Source: Bacteroidia bacterium
GTDB lineage: Bacteria > Bacteroidota > Bacteroidia > Flavobacteriales > Flavobacteriaceae
Assembly (NCBI GenBank): GCA_018679315.1
Contig: JAHHLF010000360.1
Coordinates: 1 to 15,249, forward strand
Direction of reading: 5' to 3'
DNA: 15,249 bases
Part shown: one piece after another, positions 1 to 5,902 of the stretch
Layout of the letters: the number at the start of each line of letters is the position of its first letter
How positions within the stretch are numbered: position 1 is the stretch's first letter
The notes under the pieces: generated by a model
What the model was told of the DNA's origin: nothing
What the model saw: the letters and a program-made list of their open reading frames with translations, nothing else
Databases searched by the model: none
Program-made: the position numbers and the translations under genes

Positions 1-1316
1 TTCCGGCATCAGGGGCAGCCACCCGAATGTTCAAATCGCTCTTTTCTTTTATAGATGGGTATAAACCATATCGTGAAACTATAAGCGAGTACTCAGAGAG
101 AAGCGGGGATGCAAGTATGTTAGAATTGTTTGAGAATCAGCAAGCCCTACCTTTCTACGAGCAGCTGGAAAGCGTTGAAACGGAAGCCGATGCTTCAGAA
201 TCTGACATCTTTTTTGCGAGGGTAAAGGCCATGCTGGATCCGGAAAAAATGAATTTTGCCTCCTATCCCAAAGGACTACTGCCATTTCATAAATACAAAG
301 ATTATGCAGCCACGGCATTTGAAGAACACTTGAAAGAAGGTATGATATATGCCCGATCGGGAGACAAGGTGGATATCCATTTTACCATCTCCTCTCAACA
401 TTTGGAGAGATTTCGTGCTGCATTTAAAGATGCAGAGAAACGTTTGCAGCAAACAGATAAGGTAGACTTTGATATCTCTTATTCCTATCAACGCCCAAGT
501 ACAGATACGGTGGCAGTTTCAATGGATAACGAGCCCTTTAAAAACGATGATGGGAGCCTGCTGTTTAGGCCCGGAGGCCATGGCGCACTAATAGAGAACC
601 TGGATGAGTTAGATTCTGATATCATTTTTATCAAGAATATCGACAATGTGGTTGTACCCGGATTGGCGGATGAAGTGGCCAAACATAAAAAAATACTTGC
701 AGGTCATTTGCTTCAAGTTCAGGAAAAGACCTTCAAATATGCCAAATTGATTGATGGTGGGGACCTAAACGGGGATCAGATGCAAGAGATCAAAACTTTC
801 CTGGAAGAAGAGCTCAACGTACGGTTTTTAGATAAATATTTCGGATTTAGTATCGCTGAACAAATAGAGATCCTCAAGGATAAGATAAACAGGCCTATTC
901 GAATCTGTGGCATGGTCAAGAATGAAGGTGAGCCGGGTGGCGGACCCTTTTGGATCAAAGATCAATACCAGCATGTATCATTACAGATCATTGAATCTGC
1001 CCAGGTGAACACAAATCATCCGGAACAACTGAAGATCTTTCAAAAATCTACACATTTTAATCCGGTCGATATTGTTTGTGGAGTCAGGGATTACAAGGGT
1101 GAGAAGTTTAAATTGGTAAACTTTGTAGATCCAAACATGGGCTTTATTACAGAAAAGACCAAAGATGGTCGCGAATTAAAAGCTCTGGAACTACCTGGCC
1201 TATGGAATGGAGCGATGGCTTTCTGGAATACCATATTTGTGGAAGTCCCCCTGGAGACCTTTAATCCTGTAAAAACAGTAAATGATCTTTTTAGGCCCTC
1301 TCACCAGGTAGGTTAG
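1..1316 (+). CDS. DUF4301 family protein, 5'-truncated by window edge
   Basis: The reading frame is open from base 3 and reads PASGAATRMFK across the first in-window ATG (base 27). That ATG is therefore internal and the true start lies upstream of the window. About 437 C-terminal residues are visible; to my recollection full DUF4301 proteins have roughly 500. Visible motifs are the glycine-rich GAATRM at the edge, YPKGLLPF at about bases 264-287, RPGGHGAL at 567-590 and KNIDNVV at 633-653. These resemble the nucleotide loop, the Lys-containing loop, the GHG motif and the NIDN metal/sugar motif of UDP-sugar pyrophosphorylases. A cytoplasmic nucleotidyltransferase-like role is therefore likely by inference, but the substrate is unknown and DUF4301 has no reaction I can name. 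It ends with TAG and is followed 25 bp later by a strong terminator, so it is the last gene of its transcript. Confidence 0.85.
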   Translation, partial: PASGAATRMFKSLFSFIDGYKPYRETISEYSERSGDASMLELFENQQALPFYEQLESVETEADASESDIFFARVKAMLDPEKMNFASYPKGLLPFHKYKDYAATAFEEHLKEGMIYARSGDKVDIHFTISSQHLERFRAAFKDAEKRLQQTDKVDFDISYSYQRPSTDTVAVSMDNEPFKNDDGSLLFRPGGHGALIENLDELDSDIIFIKNIDNVVVPGLADEVAKHKKILAGHLLQVQEKTFKYAKLIDGGDLNGDQMQEIKTFLEEELNVRFLDKYFGFSIAEQIEILKDKINRPIRICGMVKNEGEPGGGPFWIKDQYQHVSLQIIESAQVNTNHPEQLKIFQKSTHFNPVDIVCGVRDYKGEKFKLVNFVDPNMGFITEKTKDGRELKALELPGLWNGAMAFWNTIFVEVPLETFNPVKTVNDLFRPSHQVG

Positions 1317-1341
1317 CCCATTCAAAAATCACATTTTATCC

Positions 1342-1372
1342 ATAATGCTCATTTTGAGCATTATTTTTTTTT
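1342..1372 (+). terminator. Rho-independent terminator after DUF4301 gene
   Basis: A perfect 10-bp stem (ATAATGCTCA at 1342-1351 with TGAGCATTAT at 1355-1364) closes a 3-nt loop and runs directly into nine Ts (1364-1372). It lies 25 bp past the DUF4301 stop codon and separates that gene from the small membrane protein gene downstream. Confidence 0.9.
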
Positions 1373-1515
1373 CAATTTCAAATTGTTGAAAAACAATCAG
1401 TTATAATATTTTTTAAAAATCTTGTGACTAAAAAGTGACTTTTTTAAAATCCGTGTGTCTTACATAGTGAAGTCAGGAAAGAACGACCAAAGATTTCCGG
1501 GCAGAGCGAAAGAAA

Positions 1516-1719
1516 ATGGATGAAACAATAGTATTAGGATTCTTGATCCTCGCAAGTATAGCAGTTTTTATCATATCGTTATACATCGTCATACCTACAT
1601 TGAGGGCGGGAGATAAGATCGAGATCGAAGAAGAAAGAAAAAAGGAATTAAAATCACTCACCTTGAGTAAGGATAAAATGAAAAACGATACTCTGGGGAC
1701 GGAATTGAATAAAGTTTAA
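1516..1719 (+). CDS. Small single-span membrane protein, hypothetical
   Basis: This 67-residue product is not one I recognise. Residues about 5-27 are a continuous hydrophobic segment (LGFLILASIAVFIISLYIVI core). A short stretch RAGDKIEIEEERKKE and a hydrophilic, charged C-terminal half follow. This predicts one inner-membrane helix with a cytoplasmic tail if the N-terminus faces outward. The ATG is preceded by the purine-rich GCGAAAGAAA. It is isolated: the DUF4301 terminator lies upstream, and no further gene occurs before the terminator at 1878-1914. The composition looks protein-like and no longer frame competes on either strand. I see no CcoS-type or other known small-protein signature. 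It is probably real, but short. Confidence 0.55.
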   Translation: MDETIVLGFLILASIAVFIISLYIVIPTLRAGDKIEIEEERKKELKSLTLSKDKMKNDTLGTELNKV

Positions 1720-1797
1720 GCTGTGAACACTAACCATTACTTGTTATCAGCCAAGATCCCCCTAAAAAGGCGCTAGACCAAGAGATTCCCCCCCTCT

Positions 1798-1831
1798 GTT
1801 TAAAAGTAGACTATAAGAGGAACTTTTAAAC
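1798..1831 (+). repeat. 10-bp inverted repeat with competing pairing partner
   Basis: GTTTAAAAGT (1798-1807) and ACTTTTAAAC (1822-1831) are perfect inverted repeats around a 14-nt spacer. The spacer contains AGAGG (1816-1820), which can instead pair with CCTCT at 1793-1797, just 5' of the left arm. The two pairings exclude each other because no linker remains to form a pseudoknot. The element lies in the 1720-1939 stretch that has no gene, between the small membrane protein gene and the terminator at 1878-1914. It could be a structured 3' UTR or a small RNA. No TAnnTTTG promoter is visible just upstream, which favours a 3' UTR. Confidence 0.6.
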
Positions 1832-1877
1832 TGGTATACAACATAGTAGATCTTTTTTTTGGTTGTTGGTTTGTTTG

Positions 1878-1914
1878 AAAAGGCTGCTCTAATTATTTAG
1901 ACAGCCTTTTTTTT
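1878..1914 (+). terminator. Rho-independent terminator upstream of TPP riboswitch
   Basis: AAAAGGCTG (1878-1886) pairs with CAGCCTTTT (1902-1910). Beyond a bulged C at 1887, TCTAA (1888-1892) pairs with TTAGA (1897-1901) around a TTAT loop. A T-tract runs from 1907 to 1914 and more Ts follow. It ends the transcript of the small membrane protein gene or of an RNA in 1720-1877, and insulates the riboswitch promoter 26 bp downstream. Confidence 0.9.
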
Positions 1915-1939
1915 ATTTTTTCCTGCTGATTTTCGGATG

Positions 1940-1947
1940 TATCTTTG
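1940..1947 (+). promoter_or_regulatory. Bacteroidota-type -7 promoter element for TPP riboswitch/receptor
   Basis: TATCTTTG matches the TAnnTTTG -7 element of the Bacteroidota housekeeping sigma factor. With the usual 5-7 nt distance, the start of transcription falls at about 1952-1954, exactly where the P1 stem of the TPP aptamer begins. No clear -33 TTG/TTTG motif is visible in the T-rich DNA upstream. Confidence 0.75.
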
Positions 1948-1952
1948 CATTA

Positions 1953-2054
1953 TCTCAAAGGGGTGCTAACTTCAAAAGAAGGATCATATTTTCCGGAATT
2001 GTAGTTTGCTGAGATTATACCCAATGAACCTGGGCGGGTAATGCCGCCAAGGGA
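1953..2054 (+). promoter_or_regulatory. TPP riboswitch (THI element)
   Basis: All conserved blocks of the thiamine pyrophosphate aptamer occur in order. They are GGGGTGCT (1960-1967), TGCTGAGA (2007-2014), ATACCC (2017-2022), GAACCTG (2026-2032), the P5 helix GGCGG/CCGCC (2033-2037 with 2044-2048) around GTAATG, and AAGGGA (2049-2054). P1 forms from TCTC (1953-1956) with GGGA (2051-2054). The variable P3 arm (1968-2006) is enlarged and carries two mini-hairpins. TPP binding should lower expression of the receptor gene downstream. Thiamine-regulated TonB receptors under such elements are known in Bacteroidota. Confidence 0.96.
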
Positions 2055-2055
2055 A

Positions 2056-2127
2056 TGACCCAAACCCAATAGCAGTTTCAGGGTCAAAATCACAGAAATT
2101 AAATAAAGAATAAAACCCCTTTTATTC
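2056..2127 (+). promoter_or_regulatory. Putative riboswitch expression platform (two leader hairpins)
   Basis: TGACCC (2056-2061) pairs with GGGTCA (2081-2086), extended by AAAC (2062-2065) with GTTT (2075-2078). A second hairpin, GAATAAAA (2108-2115) with TTTTATTC (2120-2127), has a CCCC loop and ends 16 nt before the receptor ATG. Neither is followed by a convincing T-tract, so control of translation initiation seems more likely than termination. That reading is inference. Confidence 0.45.
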
Positions 2128-2143
2128 GTTAAGATCCAGACGA

Positions 2144-4315
2144 ATGAAAGATATCACATGTCTCTTGTTAACAGCTTTGACAGCTGCTATGGTTTTAGGC
2201 CAGGAAATTTCTCCGGACAGTATTTTGGCTAAGGAAGTTGTCCTGGATGAAGTTCTTCTCACCGCCGTGAGGGCTACATCTGATATGCCAGTAACTTTTA
2301 CCAATCTTCAAAAAGAAGCATTACAAAAACGTAATCTCGGTCAGGATATTCCTGTATTACTTACTTATCTACCAGGCGTAGTTTCTACCTCAGATGCCGG
2401 TGCAGGCATCGGGTATACAGGAATACGTGTCAGGGGGAGTGATGCCACACGAGTGAATGTAACCATCAATGGCATACCCTATAATGATGCGGAATCTCAA
2501 GGCACTTTTTGGGTTAATATGCCAGATTTTGCATCCTCAACGCAAAATATCCAACTTCAGAGAGGAGTTGGCACTTCAACCAATGGTGCCGGGGCTTTTG
2601 GTGCAAGTTTAAATTTACTTACCGATGCGTACTCGGATGAAGCTTTCGGACAAATATCGACAGGTTGGGGAAGTTTTAACTCGATGCGGCACAACTTAAA
2701 ATTCAGCACGGGAAGACTGGGTTCCGGCTTTGAAATTGCGGGCAGGTTATCAAGGATCACTTCGGATGGGTATATAGACAGGGCCTCTTCAGACCTGGAT
2801 TCGTATTTCTTGCAGGCTGCCTATAAAGATGATAATACCCTCTTAAAAGCTCTTTTATTCGGCGGCCATGAAATTACCTATCAATCCTGGTTCGGGATAG
2901 ATTCCGAAACACTAGAAACAGATCGGAGATTCAATCCGGCCGGGATCTATACGGATGAAAATGGGCAGTTACAATTTTATAATAATGAAGTTGACAACTA
3001 TAAACAGGACCATTTTCAATTCCTCTTCAATCAGGGACTTGGATCAAATTGGAAAACAAACATCGGTCTGCATTTTACAAGGGGGCGTGGCTATTTTGAA
3101 CAGTTTCGCGAAGACGATTCTTTTGAAACCTATGGGCTAACACCGATAACAGTCAATGGTGAGGAAGTTGCAACAACTGATCTTGTACGGAGAAGGTGGC
3201 TGGATAATGATTTTTACGGGGCCACTTTTACGTTAAATTTTGATAAGGATGCCTTGCAAATGGTATTTGGTGGCGCCCATAGCTGGTATGAGGGAGCTCA
3301 CTTTGGGGAAGTGATATGGGCTAGGTATGCTTCGGATAGTTTTATCCGAGATCGGTACTATGATGATACAAGTCGTAAAACAGATGCGAATATTTTTGGT
3401 AAAGTGAACTACGAAATTGATACCAACTGGAAATTATTCGGAGATATCCAATGGCGCGGCGTTTCTTATCAGGCAAATGGAGAAGACACCGGAATAGTAG
3501 ATGACACCTTCAGTTTTTTTAACCCCAAAGCCGGAATATCATATATTCTGAATGCGCATCAAAATTTCTATTTATCCTATGCTAAAGCACACAGAGAACC
3601 CAATAGAAATGACTATGAAAACGGGAGTCCGCGCCCTGAAAAATTAGATGATTTCGAACTGGGGTGGCGTTATTATAAGGACAAAACCCTACTCAACGCG
3701 AATCTTTATTATATGGCTTATAAAGATCAACTTGTGTTGACGGGGGCTTTGAATGATGTAGGAGCACCCTTGCGGTCTAATGTTGGTAATAGCTACCGTT
3801 TAGGCCTGGAGATCGATGCGAGATTTGAAATTGGAAGGCAATTCCTTTGGCAACCTAACCTGGCGCTTAGTGTCAACAGAAATAGGGATTTCTTTTTCGA
3901 AAGAGACGGGAATTTACAAGAACTAGGGGACACCCGTATTTCCTATTCCCCAGGAATTGTTGCTGGAAATGTGTTCCAATATTCCCCCTCAGAACAATGG
4001 CAAATGGCATTACTCACCAAATATGTGGGCGAGCAATATATGGGTAATATTGATAGTGAGAATTCACTTCTTGAGGCCTATACATATTCCGATCTGAATA
4101 TTCAATATACATGGAATCCACAAGGATGGGTAGATCATGTAGTGCTTAGTGCTTTGATCAATAACATCTTTAATGCCACTTATGAATCCAACGGCTACTT
4201 CTTCACTAATGATGACGACTTTTCAGTTCCTGGCGTAGTAACAACTATTGAGGGATCCGGATATTATCCACAAGCTGGTATCAATGCCTTATTGGGATTA
4301 ACGGTAAAATTCTAG
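2144..4315 (+). CDS. TonB-dependent outer-membrane receptor, probable thiamine transporter
   Basis: The 723-residue protein should bind an extracellular substrate and import it across the outer membrane using TonB/ExbBD energy. Residues 1-19 form a signal peptide (cleavage near LGQ-E). A TonB-box-like stretch LDEVLLTAVRA lies at about 34-44. The plug domain covers about 46-160 (GIRVRGSDATRVNVTINGIP, then the IQLQRGVGTSTNGAGAFGASLNL segment). The rest is a beta-barrel with repeated aromatic strands, ending in the Phe typical of outer-membrane proteins. There is no N-terminal carboxypeptidase-like domain. The TPP riboswitch upstream points to thiamine or a derivative; such riboswitch-controlled receptors import thiamine in Bacteroides. 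No inner-membrane transporter gene (pnuT) or thiamine kinase gene adjoins it, so inner-membrane transport must be encoded elsewhere. Its TAG overlaps the stop codon of the convergent lipoprotein gene. Confidence 0.9.
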   Translation: MKDITCLLLTALTAAMVLGQEISPDSILAKEVVLDEVLLTAVRATSDMPVTFTNLQKEALQKRNLGQDIPVLLTYLPGVVSTSDAGAGIGYTGIRVRGSDATRVNVTINGIPYNDAESQGTFWVNMPDFASSTQNIQLQRGVGTSTNGAGAFGASLNLLTDAYSDEAFGQISTGWGSFNSMRHNLKFSTGRLGSGFEIAGRLSRITSDGYIDRASSDLDSYFLQAAYKDDNTLLKALLFGGHEITYQSWFGIDSETLETDRRFNPAGIYTDENGQLQFYNNEVDNYKQDHFQFLFNQGLGSNWKTNIGLHFTRGRGYFEQFREDDSFETYGLTPITVNGEEVATTDLVRRRWLDNDFYGATFTLNFDKDALQMVFGGAHSWYEGAHFGEVIWARYASDSFIRDRYYDDTSRKTDANIFGKVNYEIDTNWKLFGDIQWRGVSYQANGEDTGIVDDTFSFFNPKAGISYILNAHQNFYLSYAKAHREPNRNDYENGSPRPEKLDDFELGWRYYKDKTLLNANLYYMAYKDQLVLTGALNDVGAPLRSNVGNSYRLGLEIDARFEIGRQFLWQPNLALSVNRNRDFFFERDGNLQELGDTRISYSPGIVAGNVFQYSPSEQWQMALLTKYVGEQYMGNIDSENSLLEAYTYSDLNIQYTWNPQGWVDHVVLSALINNIFNATYESNGYFFTNDDDFSVPGVVTTIEGSGYYPQAGINALLGLTVKF

Positions 4316-4761
4316 TTCGTGATTGTAACAACGCTTCCTGAAGATCGGGCGTTATATTCCAGCATATCGAAATAACGCGCACCATCATCCGGCCTGCTTA
4401 ATTGCTGGCCGGTAAATAAGCTGTATTCAAAATCCTCGCATGAACATACGGCAACCTGACTTTCTATTTGCATTGTGGAACAGTTGGAGGGAGAATGGTT
4501 GGGGCAGCTGGCTTCAAAGACTCGAAAGACATCAAAACCCGTATTCATAATAATGACTCCTCTTATGCCAACCCCGGCACTGGAAATATAGACGGGATTA
4601 CCCGGGTTGATCAGTGGATTGTATAAGGGCAGATTTAGGTCGATATCAAACCGAAATCCTATTTCGGGGAGATATGGATTCCTCTGACCTTTATCATTAC
4701 TACAGGATAATACTAAGATCACTAGTAGAATTGCCAATAAAACTTTTAGCGTATGTCCCAT
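4312..4761 (-). CDS. Lipoprotein with Rieske-like Cys/His pattern
   Basis: From the ATG at 4761 the product has 149 residues. A hydrophobic signal is followed by the lipobox VLSC (Cys20), so it is a lipid-anchored envelope protein. The C-terminal half contains CPNH (86-89), C94, CSC (106-108) and a following aromatic/Gly stretch (FEYSLFTG). This layout recalls the Rieske-type fold, but the canonical C-x-H and C-x-x-H ligand pairs are altered: CPNH has one extra residue and the second His position is Glu109. An iron-sulfur cluster is therefore doubtful, and the fold may be kept without it. An in-frame ATG at 4791 would add ten residues but lies inside the putative -7 promoter element at 4789-4796, so the downstream start is preferred. 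The gene is convergent with the receptor gene, and its role is unknown. Confidence 0.75.
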   Translation of the reverse strand: MGHTLKVLLAILLVILVLSCSNDKGQRNPYLPEIGFRFDIDLNLPLYNPLINPGNPVYISSAGVGIRGVIIMNTGFDVFRVFEASCPNHSPSNCSTMQIESQVAVCSCEDFEYSLFTGQQLSRPDDGARYFDMLEYNARSSGSVVTITN

Positions 4762-4788
4762 GATTACTGACTTCTGTGCTGATATATA

Positions 4789-4796
4789 CAAAATTA
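4789..4796 (-). promoter_or_regulatory. -7 promoter element for lipoprotein gene
   Basis: On the minus strand this reads TAATTTTG, a match to TAnnTTTG. Transcription would start near 4783, giving a leader of about 22 nt before the ATG at 4761. It lies 2 bp from the oppositely oriented element at 4799-4806. Confidence 0.5.
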
Positions 4797-4798
4797 TG

Positions 4799-4806
4799 TA
4801 TCTTTG
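4799..4806 (+). promoter_or_regulatory. -7 promoter element for greA-HIT operon
   Basis: TATCTTTG is a perfect TAnnTTTG match. The predicted transcription start is at about 4812, which leaves a leader of about 208 nt before greA. I see no clear -33 motif. Confidence 0.6.
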
Positions 4807-4810
4807 GGTT

Positions 4811-5019
4811 AAATCCTCTTACCTTAAAGGGGATTTTCCTATTAGAGTAACACTACTAAGATGAAACACGCTGTGCAACTTGCTGATTTACACCCTATCC
4901 CTGTTGGGGTAAATCCCTCATATGCAGGCAGCTATGTTTCGATCCCATTATATATTTAATATAATTCCGAAAAGAATACCAAGTAACAAGAAGGGGTATA
5001 CCCTAAAATAGTTTAAGTC
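4811..5019 (+). promoter_or_regulatory. Structured 5' leader of greA
   Basis: AAATCCTC (4811-4818) pairs with GGGGATTT (4829-4836), with one G-U pair. GATTTAC-A-CCC (4885-4895) pairs with GGGGTAAATC (4906-4915), ten pairs with one bulged A. GGGTATACCC (4994-5003) is a perfect palindrome ending 16 nt before the greA ATG. AAATCCC at 4911-4917 could also pair with GGGATTT at 4830-4836, competing with both hairpins. No Rfam family is recognised. A 32-codon ORF (4861-4959) lies within the leader, but nothing else supports it. Confidence 0.45.
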
Positions 5020-5493
5020 ATGAGCAATGTTTCCTATTATACGGAAGAAGGGTTACAAAAATTAAAAGAAGAATTGAACCATCTACGCGATATAGAAAGG
5101 CCTAAAGCCTCTCAAGCTATAGCGGAAGCGAGGGATAAGGGCGATCTTTCAGAAAATGCAGAGTATGATGCCGCTAAGGAAGCCCAGGGGCTTCTGGAAA
5201 TGAAAATATCCAAATTGGAAGATGTTGTTGCCAATGCCAGGATCATTGATGAATCTCAATTGGATAATTCCAAGGTACTCGTACTTTCCACTGTAAAGCT
5301 TCAGAATATGCAGAATAAGATGGAAATGTCGTATACACTTGTGGCTGAGAGTGAAGCCGATCTGAAATCTGGTAAGATCTCAGTAACTTCTCCTATCGGG
5401 CATGGCCTGTTAGGAAAAGAAGTAGGGGATGTGGCTGAGATAACAGTGCCAAACGGCACCTTGAAATTCAAGATCCTGGAGATCTCCCGATAG
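5020..5493 (+). CDS. greA: Transcription elongation factor GreA
   Basis: GreA enters the RNA polymerase secondary channel and stimulates cleavage of backtracked transcripts. At 157 residues it has the family's usual size (E. coli 158). The N-terminal coiled coil (about 1-75) carries the tip motif GDLSENAEYDAAKE, with the acidic pair Asp42/Glu45 that corresponds to catalytic Asp41/Glu44 of E. coli. The C-terminal FKBP-like domain (about 80-157) contains SPIGHGLLGKEVGD. It is the first gene of an operon with HIT, which starts 16 bp downstream. It is preceded by a long structured leader from the promoter at 4799-4806, which may be used for regulation. Confidence 0.97.
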   Translation: MSNVSYYTEEGLQKLKEELNHLRDIERPKASQAIAEARDKGDLSENAEYDAAKEAQGLLEMKISKLEDVVANARIIDESQLDNSKVLVLSTVKLQNMQNKMEMSYTLVAESEADLKSGKISVTSPIGHGLLGKEVGDVAEITVPNGTLKFKILEISR

Positions 5494-5509
5494 TTAAAAA
5501 TGATAAAAA

Positions 5510-5902
5510 ATGAGTAGCATTTTTTCAAAGATCATATCTGGGGAAATACCCTGTTATAAGATAGCCGAAGAGGAAGATTTCTTCGCGTTTCTGGATATTG
5601 CCCCTAATGCCCCGGGGCATACGCTATGCGTTCCTAAAAAAGAAGTTGACAGGATCATGGATCTGGATGAAGAAACCTATTTGGGCCTTATGGCTTTCTG
5701 CAGGAAAGTGGGTAGGGCTATTGAGGCTGCAATACCCTGCAAAAGAGTTGGGATGTCGGTTATAGGTCTTGAAGTTCCACATGTACATGTGCACCTCATT
5801 CCCTTAAACTCAATGAGCGATGCTACTTTTCAAAATAAGGCTTCAGTAACTTCTGAGGAGTTTGAACAAATAGCCAGTGCTATCAGGGCACAGCTCAAAT
5901 GA
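5510..5902 (+). CDS. HIT family nucleotide-binding protein
   Basis: This 130-residue cytoplasmic protein belongs to the histidine triad family, whose members hydrolyse or transfer nucleotidyl groups (AMP-lysine, AMP-NH2, dinucleoside polyphosphates). The triad HVHVHLIP is at 91-98, with catalytic His93 or His95 depending on the alignment. The N-terminal IFSKIISGEIPCYKI and PNAPGHTLCVPK segments are typical of the Hint/HIT branch. The substrate cannot be assigned. The gene follows greA by 16 bp in one operon, an arrangement I believe is common in Bacteroidota. Its last 8 bp overlap the 3' end of the convergent zinc-ribbon gene. It lacks the N-terminal Zn-binding cysteines seen in some HIT proteins. 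Confidence 0.93.
   Translation: MSSIFSKIISGEIPCYKIAEEEDFFAFLDIAPNAPGHTLCVPKKEVDRIMDLDEETYLGLMAFCRKVGRAIEAAIPCKRVGMSVIGLEVPHVHVHLIPLNSMSDATFQNKASVTSEEFEQIASAIRAQLK

Noticed and set aside
27..29. ATG at 27 as the start of the first gene
   Set aside because: The frame is open to the window edge and encodes the conserved PASGAATR just before it, so the gene is truncated and this Met is internal.
1382..1397. ATTGTT-GAAA-AACAAT hairpin after the DUF4301 terminator
   Set aside because: It is a short AT-rich stem likely to occur by chance in this AT-rich spacer, with no T-tract or other context.
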